Shown here in pieces: positions 35,951-46,842 of a stretch of 64,000 bases of DNA. The notes beneath the pieces are model-generated. The model saw only the letters and a program-made list of their open reading frames with translations, did no database searches and was not told the DNA's origin. Source of the DNA: Neocallimastix lanati (nom. inval.) (Eukaryota > Neocallimastigomycota > Neocallimastigomycetes > Neocallimastigales > Neocallimastigaceae); contig JACVTC010000004.1 of NCBI GenBank assembly GCA_016946835.1, forward strand, positions 1,805,001 to 1,869,000. Reading direction: 5' to 3'. Within the stretch, counting starts at the first letter, position 1. The number at the start of each line of letters is the position of its first letter. Both the position numbers and the translations under genes were made by a program.

Positions 35951-36970
35951 TGGTAGACTCGGGGTGATTCTTATTGATTTAAAATCAAGCAGGGGGGGAC
36001 GGGTATTACCCTGCTTTGATTTTAACAAAGAAAAATTTTTTTTATAAAAAAAAAATATTTATTATTTATTAATATAAAATTTTATTTTTTTTTTGTGAAG
36101 TACACATTTTTAATTTTTAAGAAATATTTACAATATTTATATTTTTTTATGAATTTAAAGTATAATTATTTGTTTATAATTTAAGTAATTTTATAGAATT
36201 ATTGAATTAATTTTATATCAATAATTCATTTTTGTTTTAATTTTTATAAATATAATAATATAATATTCAAATATAATTTAATTAAAAATAATTATAAAAT
36301 AAATATATAGAAAATAGTTTTTACTATTTTCTTTGATATTTTTAAGTTAAATAAATTGTTTTTAAAGATTAATATAATAAATTTAATAATCTTTAATTAT
36401 TTTAAATAATACTTGTAATTATTTTCAAAAATAAAATAAAATTTTTATAATATTTAATTAATAAATTTGATAATATTTAAATAATAATTTTTATAATAAG
36501 TAATAATTTTTAATAATAATTTTTAATAATAAATTTAATTAATAATCTTAATAATTTTATAATAATATTTAATAGTTATAATAAATAAATTTTTATAATA
36601 ATATTTAATAATTTTAATAATTTTATAATATTAATAGTTTATAATAATTTTTAGAATAATATTTAATTAATAATTTTAATAATTTTATAATAATTTTTAT
36701 AATAATATTTAATTAATAATTTTAATAATTTAGTATCTTAAAAGTATAATTTTAATATTTACAATTGTATTTTAATATATACATATATTTAATAATATAA
36801 CAATAAAGTAATTAATTAAAATTTATTTACATTATTTACAAGTTAAAATTAATTTATATCAAAATAAATTAAATTTACAATGAGGTTTAGGTTATGAAGA
36901 ATATAGGAAAGTACAATTTAGTAAAAAATTATTAATAATAAAATAAAGGTTATTAATTCATTCTTTACCA
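35951..36970 (-). mobile_element. Solo LTR H (H1)
   Basis: 1020 bp from TGGTAGACTCGGGG to ATTCTTTACCA, flanked by TCTG on both sides (35947-35950, 36971-36974). It is nearly identical to H2 (45815-46825) in the other orientation. A strong GC-rich hairpin lies at its U5 end (35980-36024). Confidence 0.92.
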
Positions 36971-36974
36971 TCTG

Positions 36975-37449
36975 TGGTACGTGTTATTGTACCTTGGGCT
37001 TTTTTGACACTTCTCTAGTTAAGATAAATTATTCTAAATTGAATAAACACATAAATTAAGAACTTTTATTTATTTATTATTAAAATATTTTTTTATTATT
37101 ATTTTATTAATATTTTTTTTTTATTTATTATATTACTTAATTATACATTATTTTAATTACTACATTTTTATTATAATCTAACTAACTATATATTTTTATT
37201 TCTTATTATATCTCCATTCTACACTACGTTTTTTTATATTTTTGTCCTATTTATATTTTTTTTTCTTTCTTTTCTTTCTGATCTCTCTCTCCCCCTTTAT
37301 AATTATTTTCTTATTTACATCTTTTTATATTCTTTTTTATCTAATTTAAGGTTATAATTGTTTATTTTTTAAAAATTTAAATATTTAATCTTATAACTTT
37401 ATTCTCAAATTTATTGCTTATTTCATAGTTATCAGGGCGTCCCGTACCA
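36975..37449 (-). repeat. Element M 3' LTR
   Basis: 475 bp, TGGTACGTG to CCCGTACCA. Plus-strand CCTATTTATATTTT supplies a TATAAATAGG promoter word on the minus strand. A distinctive T/C-rich stretch (TTTCTTTCTGATCTCTCTC) is shared with the right LTR. Confidence 0.85.
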
Positions 37450-37468
37450 TGACTTCCCTCCTAAATTT

Positions 37469-37489
37469 AGACTTCATCCTTTGAAGTCT
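37469..37489 (-). promoter_or_regulatory. Pre-LTR hairpin of element M, shared with element D
   Basis: AGACTTC and GAAGTCT form a perfect 7-bp stem with a 7-nt loop just upstream of the purine tract. Element D has GACTTC...GAAGTC (40071-40089) with a similar loop at the same place, suggesting a shared cis-acting 3' signal. Confidence 0.6.
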
Positions 37490-37497
37490 CAATTTAC

Positions 37498-38337
37498 TTA
37501 AATATGGGTCTTTTTCTTCTTTCTAATTTTATAATTACGTTCTAAAGTTTTAGTATCCTTTCTATTATTACAAGTTTTACTCAAAATTTCCTTTAGAACA
37601 ATAATTTTAATATTCTTTGCTTTATTTTTATTAAGAATTATATTATTATGTTTCTTAGAATTAATTTTTATTATTTTTTTTATTCTTGACTTAATCAAAG
37701 TTGAATTAGTATTTTCTTCTTTTTTTTCTTTATTAACAGGTTTAATCTTCATCACTATTGATTTTTCTTTCTTAACATTATCGCTTTTCTTTTCTTCTTC
37801 TCCACAAACTCTTTGTAGACTCTCATTTCTATGACTTGGTTCTTGCTCCCTAATTTCGTTATCGCCCTGTATATAAGATGTTCTTTTATCAACTACACTT
37901 GGTTTATTCTCGACTTCTTTCACACAAATAATATTTTCCTTTCTTTTATTATTATTAATATTATCTTCCGAATTATAATAACTTCTGAATCTTTTAAGTA
38001 GGTTAAAATTACTATTATTTCTATTAATTATAATTTGTTCCTCTTGTATGGAGATTTTATTTTTGGTTTGTATCTTATTGAATTTTAAGTATTTTTCTAA
38101 CCTTCCAACATCTCTACAATTCTCAACATAATAAATTTTAAAAATTTTATTATTATTTCGGATTACAGATTTCGAATATTTAGGAGGTTTTATTTCTGAT
38201 ATATAATTTTTATACAAATTAATAGTTATAATATCATTAGATAAATTTTCAAATTCTTTTATAATGGTTTTATTGAAGTCGTTACACTTTTTGCACAATT
38301 GATTTAATTTCTTTATTAAATTCTCAGATAATTCCAT
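37498..38337 (-). CDS. Element M ORF: basic Lys/Asn-rich protein, unrecognised (279 aa)
   Basis: An open frame from ATG at 38335-38337 to a stop just before the 3' hairpin, filling the space between a long AT-rich leader and the 3' LTR. The N-terminal ~100 residues look folded (LIKKLNQLCKKCNDFNKTIIKEFENL, then KPPKYSKSV and RDVGRLEKYLKF) and contain three Cys. The middle (about 105-205) is polar and probably disordered. The C-terminal ~75 residues are very basic (KIKPVNKEKKEE, IKKIIKINSKKHN, IRKKKKTH), suiting nucleic-acid binding. It has no CCHC knuckle, protease, RT or integrase motif. It could be a highly diverged Gag-like protein or a captured host gene; sequence alone does not decide. 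Confidence 0.55.
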   Translation of the reverse strand: MELSENLIKKLNQLCKKCNDFNKTIIKEFENLSNDIITINLYKNYISEIKPPKYSKSVIRNNNKIFKIYYVENCRDVGRLEKYLKFNKIQTKNKISIQEEQIIINRNNSNFNLLKRFRSYYNSEDNINNNKRKENIICVKEVENKPSVVDKRTSYIQGDNEIREQEPSHRNESLQRVCGEEEKKSDNVKKEKSIVMKIKPVNKEKKEENTNSTLIKSRIKKIIKINSKKHNNIILNKNKAKNIKIIVLKEILSKTCNNRKDTKTLERNYKIRKKKKTHI

Positions 38338-38659
38338 TTTGATTATTCATTCAAATTTTTATTCACTTGTAATTAGTTATATTTTTAGTTAGTAATTTTT
38401 AATAATGATATATAATTTTATAATGTCTTGTAATTATTTAATTATTATAAATTTAATATAATAAATATATATAAATACTAATCAAGTAATTCTATTATTA
38501 ATATAATTTAATTCCTATTATAATTGATTAAATATTTTTATTTAGTTTTATTTTTTTTTAATTACTAATTTTTTTTTTTTTTTTTTTTTTTTATTTTTAT
38601 ATATATATATATATCCACCGAATTATAGTATTTTATTTTATATAATATTTGTATATAAT

Positions 38660-39090
38660 TTTATATTTGAATATAATTTGAAAAATTCCTTTCTAATCAA
38701 TATATAATTTTATTATAATCTATTAATTATCATTAGCTTATCTCATCTCTATAAGCCTATAATATAGTAATTATACCTAAAATTTATATTCTCTTAAAAT
38801 TTTATTTATTTTATTTTACACCTTTCCTATTAAATATATATAATTAATTATTATTATTATTATTTTTATTATTATTATTTCCTATATAAATTTAATACTA
38901 AAATATTATTTGAATAATTTCTTTTTAATCAATATACAATTTTATTATAATCTAATATTTATTATAGCTTATACTCCCTATAAGCCTATAATATAATAAT
39001 TATACCTAAAATTTATATTCTCTTAAAATTTTATTTACTCAATAATATTTCTTTACTATTAAATCTATATAACTAATTATTATTATTATT
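38660..39090. repeat. Tandem duplication, 2 units of about 232 bp, in element M leader
   Basis: The words AATCAATATA, TATAAGCCTATAATATA and ACCTAAAATTTATATTCTC recur about 232 bp apart (for example 38695 and 38927). The copies differ at scattered sites. No coding content. Confidence 0.75.
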
Positions 39091-39219
39091 TATATATTTT
39101 TTTTAAGTATTAATGAATACCAACAATTAATTTTTTTTTTTTTTTTTTTTTTTAATTATGATAATTATATCTATCTATATATTTTTTTATTATAATTTTT
39201 TTTTTTTTTTTTTTTTATT

Positions 39220-39556
39220 TTTATTAATACTCTTTATTTATTATATTACTATCTTATACATTATTTTAATTACTACATTTTTATTATAATCTAACTAACT
39301 ATATATTTTTATTTCTTATTATATTTCCATTCTACACTACATTTTTTATATTTTTATCCTATTTATATTTTTTTTCTTTCTTTTCTTTCTGATCTCTCTC
39401 CCCTTTATAATTATTTTCTTATTTACATCTTTTTATATTTTTTTTTATCTAATTTAAGGTTATAATTGTTTATTTCTTAAAAATTTAAATATCTAATCTT
39501 ATAACTTTATTCTCAAATTTATTGCTTATTTCATAGTTATCAGGGCGTCCGTACCA
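39220..39556 (-). repeat. Element M 5' LTR (part matching the 3' LTR)
   Basis: Matches about 37110-37449 of the left LTR and ends in the same CGTACCA. The sequence left of 39220 no longer matches the first part of the left LTR and is dominated by T-runs. Confidence 0.7.
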
Positions 39557-39560
39557 TCTG

Positions 39561-40050
39561 TGGAACAACACAGGTAATTATTAAAATTTATTATAGTAAT
39601 AATTTATTCGATTATATTTATTTATCTTTATTAAATAATATTTTATTTTTGAAAGAGAGAGTTTTTAATTATTTTATTTTCATAATTTCTTAAATATTTA
39701 ATATTCTATCAATTTAATTTGTTAGTATTAAAAATTTTAATTTAATTGGTTTCAAATTTATATATAAAATTATTATAAATCATTAATATAAATTATTATA
39801 AAATTTTAATATAAATTATCACAAGATTTTAATATAAAACTATTATAGAATATTAATATAAAACTATTATAAAATATTAATATAAAACTATTATAAAATA
39901 TTGATATAAAACTATTATAAAATATTGATATAAAACTATTATAAAATACTAATATAAATTATTATAAAGTATTGTTAACAAATATTATAATTTTTTTTGT
40001 ATATAATTGAATATTTAATTATTATTCATTTTTTTTATTGTCTCGTAACA
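39561..40050 (-). repeat. Element D 3' LTR
   Basis: 490 bp from TGGAACAACACAGG to TTGTCTCGTAACA. The middle has a decaying short repeat (ATATAAAACTATTATAAAAT, several copies about 39830-39950). Its first ~315 bp match 44931-45251. Confidence 0.85.
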
Positions 40051-40082
40051 AGATGCCCACGCCAAAATCAGACTTCGTCCCT

Positions 40083-43000
40083 TGAAGTCGGTAGTTCGCA
40101 CAACCTATATGGGATAACGTTCTTAAGATGCACATTCCTGTCCGCAATTTCATTAGTGACAGGATCACAAACCGTGATAGTGTTAAATTGTTTTTTCACA
40201 ATTTTCATAGGGCCAATGAAATAAGGATCAAGCTTTCTTCTGTTAATATACTTTATAAGTACAACCTTGGTTTATAGTCGGACTTAAGCCTTCTTATTTG
40301 TTTCCTGCGATCTTCCCAAATTTTGTTGGCTGTTTGAATGTTATTTATTGCTTCTTTTATCCAACGATGATGGCGAACAAATTTCCGAAACATGAATTCT
40401 TCGTCAGTTTCGCAATCTTCTTTTTGATCAATGTTAATGGTCAATTCGAATGGTTGTAAATCTCTAAGACCATAGAGTAATTCAAAGCTAGAAAATTGAG
40501 TAGTTTCATTTTTACAAGTTCGCAAGGCCCATAAAGCGCTAGGAAGTATTTCATCCCAATTTTGAGTGTTCTTGTTGCATAGTAGGCTTAAATACTTTCC
40601 TATTTGTTTGTTACGATTTTCAACCATGCCATTAGATTCCGGATGATACACCGTAACAAATTGTACCAACACACCATACAAGTCAAGAAAAGTTTTTGTT
40701 TTGTCTGAACAAAACTGAGGACCGTTATCGGTGACAATAACCTCTGGAATTCCGTGGCGTGCAAATACTTTCATTAGGAAACTAATGACGTCCTTAGATT
40801 CGATGGTAGAAAGTGGGTCGGCTTCAACCCATTTTGTCAGGTAGTCGACTAGTACTATAATATATTGGTTCCCTTTGTTAGTCTGAGGCAGCGGGCCTAT
40901 GATATCAAGTCCTACTTTTGTGAAAGGTCTACCCGGTTTGGTTGGAATATTTTCAACGTAAGCATTTTATGGTTGTGGCTTGAATTTTTGACATCTATCA
41001 CACGTATTGACAATATATTTAACGTCTAAGATCATGTTTATCCAAAAATAGTCTCTTTTTAGGCGATTGTAAGTCTTAAACACACCTTCGTGACCAACTC
41101 TGTGTGCATCAAGTATTAGTTGTAGCTTTTGATTATCATTATTAATTACCTTCCTATAAGTACCATTGTCTAAGTAATATTCTTCGTCATTTATTGTAAT
41201 AAATTTGCTCTTGATAGGGTTCAGTAAGTTTCCTTCATCAATAGAATTGATCTCCGACAAGACATTTGAAACTATTGGATTGGAAGATTTTAATCTCGAA
41301 AGCGCATCTGCAAGCACATTCTTCTTGCCAAGTTCATAGATTACTTCAACCTTAAGCATTGAGAGTAGCAATACCCATCTGGTCTGCCTAGAGTTATTAG
41401 TTTCCTTGTTCTTAAATAAGCTTACTAACGGTTTATGGTCTGTGAACAACAAGGTAGTATGTGGGTTTCCTCCGATATAGGATTTGAATTTCTTTACGCA
41501 GTACGCTGCTGCGGTTCCCTCAAGATCTGTGATTCCATAATTTTGTTCTGATGGCTTCAGAGATCTACTAATATAATGGATGGGTCGTTCCTTGCCAAAT
41601 TCGTCTTTTCGCAGTAACACTCCGCCAATGCCATCGAAAGATGCATCCGTACGGATTATAAATTGGTTCTTGAAGTCAGGCATCATTAATATGGGAGCCG
41701 TAATCATCCTGTACTTTAACTCTTCGAAACTATTATTTTCAGCTTTTCCCCACTTGAATTCAACGTTCTTCTTTAACAACTTAAATAAAGGTTTCGCAAT
41801 TGTAGCAAAGTTAAGAATAAATTTACGATAATAGCCAATAGCACCGAGAAAAGATTGAAGTTGGGATGTGGTAGCTGGGGGCAACCATTGGGCTATAACC
41901 TTTACTTTATCTGATAATGGTGAAATGCCATCAGTTGAAACAGTGTGACCCAACAGTTCAACTTTATCTTTGAAAAAATGGCATTTCTCTAAATTCAATT
42001 TGATACCGTTTTCCTTTAAGATGGTAAATACTTTCTCTAAATCTCTTAAGTGGTCTTCAATAGTTTCGGAAAATATAATTAAGTCATCTATATTATACAA
42101 AAAGACATTGCCCGATTAAAGGGTAGAAGATTCGGTTCATTTCTCGTTGGAATGTTCCTGGGGCATTACATAACCCGAATGGCATTACGAGAAATTGGTA
42201 GTTCCCAAAAGCCGTGGTAAAGCTAGTTTTTGGAATATCTTTTGGGTTCATTGGTATTTGATGGAACCCAGAAAATAGATCAATAGTAGTAAACACTTTA
42301 ATTGTTCGTCTTATAAAGAAAAGAATGTCATCAATTAGAGGAATAGCATAAGCATCCTTTAGTGTAACGTTGTTCAACTTCCGGTAATCCACGCCCATAC
42401 GCCACTTACCATTCTTCTTAAGTACTAAAATGACTGGTGACGACCATGGTGAACTAGAGGGTTCAATTAATTTATTGTTAAGTAGTTTGGTAATTTCAGC
42501 CTTTAATGCCTCAGCTTGAGCTTTAGATAAACGGTAGGCTTTTTGTTTAATTGGTAGAGTGTCTTTTTCTAATATTATTGAGTGTGGTAATAACTTTGAT
42601 CCGCCTAATTCTTCTATATTTATGGCCAATACTTCCTTGTAGTCATTAAAAAGGCGTCCTAATTGTCTTCGAATTCCTCTAGGAACCTGTTCTAGAATAT
42701 TTCCAAGTAGAGCTTCTTTCTCTTCGCTGACCAGCATGACTAATGATGACTTGGCAGATTTTCCTTTTAGATTTCTCTTTTCACAAATGAAGCAATGAAG
42801 TATAGAATCCTTTGTTAAATCAATCTGATTATTTTTATCATGGATATCTTCCTCAAAGTCAGTTTGAACTTCTTCTTCACTAGGTTGATCTTCGTCTTCA
42901 CTAGTTGGAACTTCTTCGTCTGCGGATAAAGGTGCTATTCTTGTCCATGTTTCATCATCATTCATTTTACAAAGGTAGTTGTCATAAGGATTAATAAATA

Positions 43001-43936
43001 ACTTGTTTTCTTTAAGTGTTTTATAACCTACTAATACATCAAACAATCCTTGATTATCATCGATTACTCTGAATACGTCTGAAATTGTAAGATTACCAAA
43101 GGTTACCGTTAAAACGTACAATTCCGAAGACATTCTAGTCTTAGAAGTTACTTGGATGATATTATTTGTGGTAAATCCAAAAGGTCTTATTCCCTTTAAA
43201 TTTTTTAGAAAACTACGAGTTACGATATTGATACTTGCACACGGGTCGAGAAATGCAAAGCCCTTTACGCCATTGATTAGGCACTCTGTAGTAGCTATAT
43301 CATCTTTGGAAATTGTTGACAACATAATTTTTTCCATACCTTCTTCCTTAAATTCAATGTTTTTTAGTCTGAGAGCCTTATTCAACTGTGCCCTTAATTT
43401 CGGACAAATGTCCAGTAATTGTCCAAAGGTGATATCAGCAACTTTGTGGTTGAGATCCTCTTTGATGTCGTAAGTTTTAATCCCTTGGGCCAATTCTATG
43501 TGCTTAACACCTCTTTTCTCAGTGTTAAAAGGTTTCGGTGTTTTGTTTAGATTTCGTCTAATAAAGTACTTGGTAATTTTGTAGTGCTAGTCTTAGATTT
43601 CTTATTGTTATCACTAAGTTCATGTGCTTGCTTCATTATTTCTTGCTGTTTTTGTTCTTTGGCTTTTATTTTACTATTTCTTATTGATGGCTGAGCTATA
43701 ACTGAAACATCAATTTCATTTAATGCCTCAGTATTTGGTACAGGATTCTGAAACGACAGGGATGGTTCTGGGACTTGTTCGTGGTTTCTTGGTAATGGGA
43801 TAGGGACTGGATTGTCTTTTAATGAAGTAATTTTTGTATATGGTTTATTTGGAGGTTTGTCGGATCTATTTCTTCTAACGGCGGTAGCAACTAGATCCTC
43901 GGTTTGTTTAGAGGAAGTTTTCCTTCTTCCTTCCAT
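40083..43936 (-). pseudogene. Element D pol region (broken)
   Basis: In coding order on the minus strand: a Pro/Lys-rich linker; a protease-like domain with a FLDPCASIN motif; reverse transcriptase with SSPWSSPVILV and MPFGLCNAPGTFQREMNR; RNase H with TDASFDGIGG and FTDHKPL; an integrase zinc finger and core with VTDNGPQF and YHPESNG; a C-terminus with GPMKIVKKQFNT. Similarity to A/B/C is moderate throughout, so D split from them before A and B diverged. Not whole. Confidence 0.85.
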
Positions 43937-43945
43937 TAGTTTAAA
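43921..43945 (-). promoter_or_regulatory. Element D programmed -1 frameshift signal
   Basis: Minus-strand T TTA AAC (43939-43945) is in gag phase (S-L-N-stop). The -1 frame continues directly into pol (LMEGRRKTSS). A hairpin AGGAAG/CTTCCT can form 7 nt downstream. The same arrangement is seen in A, B and C. Confidence 0.78.
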
Positions 43946-44757
43946 GATCTTCTATTTTCTTCTAACTTTCCGGATTCCTCCATCTCAGCAAGTTCCTTAT
44001 AAGAGTAAGGGCATGACTTCATTATATGACCTAATTGATAGCATTTGTAACATCTAATTTCTTTGTTTTTATTAACTTTCTTGCTTTCAGTTTTTCCTGT
44101 TCTGTTTGATTGAATGCTCTTAACATCGTTCCTTCTTGACGAGTAATTACTTCTAAATAAACTAAATGGATGTTGGTGACTTCCTTTGTTAGCAGGATAA
44201 ATGGTGGTGAAAACTTTATCACTAGAGAAATTTTTAGCGTTCGTCTCAGCTCTCTCGGCCAATTCAGCTTCCTCAAAGGCTTCTTCTAAGTCAACGCATT
44301 GGTTGGTAATCACTTGTGCCCTCGCATATGGTCTATACGAAATAGATTCAGCGTAATCATCTACGGTAATGAATTCTTGGTATAACCTTGGCAGATTGTT
44401 GTATAACTTCTTGTACCTCCAGTTGAAGTTCTTAATAGTCTCGTTCTTTTTTATCTTTAGTTTTTGCAATCTTTTGCATTTCAACTGTGGGGTCACTTCT
44501 AATGCATCTTCCAGAGCCTTTTTCATTTGTTTAACATTAGGATAAACTTCTTCACCATCTTCGTTAATAGTAACCAAGTCTTGAAGGACACCTCGTAGCT
44601 TCCCTTCTACACACTCCATAGCCCAAGTATGTATTGAAGATGGAGTGTTAATATCTGCTAACTTCATAAGTCTAACGAATTTTTCCAACCAAGTGTCAAC
44701 ATCTTTGTCAGATTCATCTAGTCTAGGTAAAAGATCTTCTAATTCCAATATTTTCAT
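43936..44757 (-). CDS. Element D Gag (273 aa)
   Basis: Starts MKILELEDLLPRLDE. A helical capsid-like region spans about 10-200 (WLEKFVRLMKLADI, LKCKRLQKLKIKKNE, FNWRYKKLYNNLP); a CCHC knuckle (CYKCYQLGHIMKSC) lies about 236-249. It ends NRRSLN at the slippery site. The region matching LRSMKIKKNEKVKDFNVRYRSLY of element A Gag shows common ancestry. This reading frame looks whole even though D as a whole is not. Confidence 0.85.
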   Translation of the reverse strand: MKILELEDLLPRLDESDKDVDTWLEKFVRLMKLADINTPSSIHTWAMECVEGKLRGVLQDLVTINEDGEEVYPNVKQMKKALEDALEVTPQLKCKRLQKLKIKKNETIKNFNWRYKKLYNNLPRLYQEFITVDDYAESISYRPYARAQVITNQCVDLEEAFEEAELAERAETNAKNFSSDKVFTTIYPANKGSHQHPFSLFRSNYSSRRNDVKSIQSNRTGKTESKKVNKNKEIRCYKCYQLGHIMKSCPYSYKELAEMEESGKLEENRRSLN

Positions 44758-44905
44758 TATTAACTTTATGTTTATTACTAATTAAATATTATTATTATTA
44801 TTACTCAATATATAATTTTCTTTTTATATTTTTTTTGTTCTATTATTCATCCATCAATCTTTGAAATTTTCTAATTTTATAATCTTTTCATATTATTACT
44901 ATTTT

Positions 44906-44925
44906 GGGTCCTGCATAGCTCGCCA
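44906..44925 (-). promoter_or_regulatory. Element D primer-binding site
   Basis: Minus-strand TGGCGAGCTATGCAGGACCC lies 5 nt inside the 5' LTR. Its complement, ending TAGCTCGCCA, reads as a tRNA 3' end with CCA. It differs from the A/B/C primer site. tRNA identity not assigned. Confidence 0.7.
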
Positions 44926-45251
44926 GATTTTGGGACAACACAGGTAATTATTAAAATTTATTATAGTAATAATTTATTCGATTATATTTATTTATCTTTA
45001 TTAAATAATTTTTTATTTTTGAAAGAGAGAGTTTTTAATTATTTTATTTTCATAATTTCTTAAATATTTAATATTCTATCAATTTAATTTGTTAGTATTA
45101 AAAATTTTAATTTAATTGGTTTCAAATTTATATATAAAATTATTATAAATCATTAATATAAATTATTATAAAATTTTAATATAAATTATCACAAGATTTT
45201 AATATAAAACTATTATAGAATATTAATATAAAACTATTATAAAATATTAAT

Positions 45252-46842
45252 TGTAACAAATCTTAATGTTACTTAAGATTGTTATAAGTTTTTTTACACA
45301 AAAGGTTCTCGACACTAAAGTAATTCAAAATATGTTTTATTAAAATAAGTTTTTTTTTTATTAGTAAAAATATAAATTATTATTTTATTAATTAATCATT
45401 GTAATATTTTAAATTACTTTAAAATTAATTAATAAAAGCACAAGTAAAAATATTTTATTATGAAATTTTACACCTATTTATAGTTTTTCAGGAAAATTAA
45501 TTATTTTAAGTTATCAGTTGTTATTAGTAATTATTAGAAATAAAAGAAAATTAAAGAAAATTAAAGAAAACAAGTTTTCTTTCTAGAAAATGAATCTTAG
45601 ATAAAAAATGATAAAAAATATTAATAAAATAGATTTTTCTAGTTTTATCGGTTCAATTGTTTAACCGATAAACACTAGTAATTTCTTTAATATTCTAGTT
45701 ATAATAAATAAAAAGTTATTAAAATTTGGAAAGAGTGGTTGTAGAACCCTAAGGGTTCAGCCCGATGGTTATGGTAACTTACCATTGAACCATAGTTACT
45801 AATTTACTAGTTATTGGTAAAGAATGAATTAATAACCTTTATTTTATTATTAATAATTCTTTACTAAATTGTACTTTCCTATATTCTTCATAACCTAAAC
45901 CTCATTGTAAATTTAATTTATTTTGATATAAATTAATTTTAATTTGTAAATAATGTAAATAAATTTTAATTAATCACTTTATTGTTATATTATTAAATAT
46001 ATGTATATATTAAAATACAATTGTAAATATTAAAATTATACTTTTAAGATACTAAATTATTAAAAATATTAATTAAATATTATTATAAAAATTATTATAA
46101 AATTATTAAAATTATTAATTAAATATTATTCTAAAAATTATTATAAATTATTAATATTATAAAATTATTAAAATTATTAAATATTATTATAAAAATTTAT
46201 TTATTATAACTATTAAATATTATTATAAAATTATTAAGATTATTAATTAAATTTATTATTAAAAATTATTATTAAAAATTATTACTTATTATAAAAATTA
46301 TTATTTAAATATTATCAAATTTATTAATTAAATATTATAAAAATTTTATTTTATTTTGAAAATAATTACAAGTATTATTTAAAATAATTAAAGATTATTA
46401 AATTTATTATATTAATCTTTAAAAACAATTTATTTAACTTAAAAATATTAAAGAAAATAGTAAAAACTATTTTCTATATATTTATTTTATAATTATTTTT
46501 AATTAAATTATATTTGAATATTATATTATTATATTTATAAAAATTAAAACAAAAATGAATTATTGATATAAAATTAATTCAATAATTCTATAAAATTACT
46601 TAAATTATAAACAATTAATTATACTTTAAATTTATAAAAAAATATAAATATTGTAACAATTTCTTAAAAATTAAATATGTGTACTTTAAATAAAAAACTT
46701 TTATATTAATAAAAAAAAATAAATAATTTTTAATCAAGAATTATTTTTTTTAAAATCAAAGCAGGGTAATACCCGTCCCCCCCTGCTTGATTTTAAATAT
46801 CTAAGTGTCAACCCCGAGTCTACCATTATGAGTTTCGTTACA
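45252..46842 (-). mobile_element. LTR G copy 1, split by solo LTR H2
   Basis: Begins TGTAACAAATC and, beyond the nested H2, probably ends TTCGTTACA, giving TGTAAC...GTTACA inverted ends. The left edge holds a hairpin AATCTTAA/TTAAGATT. Plus-strand TATTTATA (45475-45482) gives a minus-strand TATA box. It is nearly identical to G2. It interrupts the 5' LTR of element D. No interior of its own was identified. Confidence 0.7.
45815..46825 (+). mobile_element. Solo LTR H (H2) inside LTR G1
   Basis: 1011 bp from TGGTAAAGAATG to GAGTCTACCA, flanked by TTAT on both sides (45811-45814, 46826-46829). TATAAATA at 46643-46650 in sense. A hairpin TAAAATCAAAGCAGGG/CCCTGCTTGATTTTA (46751-46795) lies near the U5 end. 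Confidence 0.92.

Larger units (their letters stand above)
36975..39556 (-). mobile_element. Element M: small LTR element with one unknown ORF
   Basis: Flanked by TCTG on both sides (36971-36974, 39557-39560). The left LTR (36975-37449) has perfect TGGTACG...CGTACCA ends. The right LTR ends CGTACCA at 39556 and matches the left copy over about the last 340 bp. A purine-rich AGGAGGGAAGTCA precedes the left LTR on the minus strand, placing the 3' end at left. The interior has one 279-codon ORF and a 232-bp tandem duplication; no protease, RT or integrase is seen, so it must be non-autonomous. A hairpin before the purine tract (37469-37489) matches one in element D. Confidence 0.8.
39561..45251 (-). 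mobile_element. Element D: broken Ty3/Gypsy retrotransposon
   Basis: A third Gypsy lineage. 3' LTR 39561-40050; purine tract ending GTGGGCATCT; pol about 40083-43936 with integrase, RNase H, RT and protease regions; gag 43936-44757; primer site 44906-44925; 5' LTR from 44931, cut short where LTR G1 begins. The coding region is broken by about three interruptions, yet most domains are still clear. The left flank is TCTG, the same 4 bp that border M. It uses a different tRNA primer from A/B/C. Confidence 0.88.
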
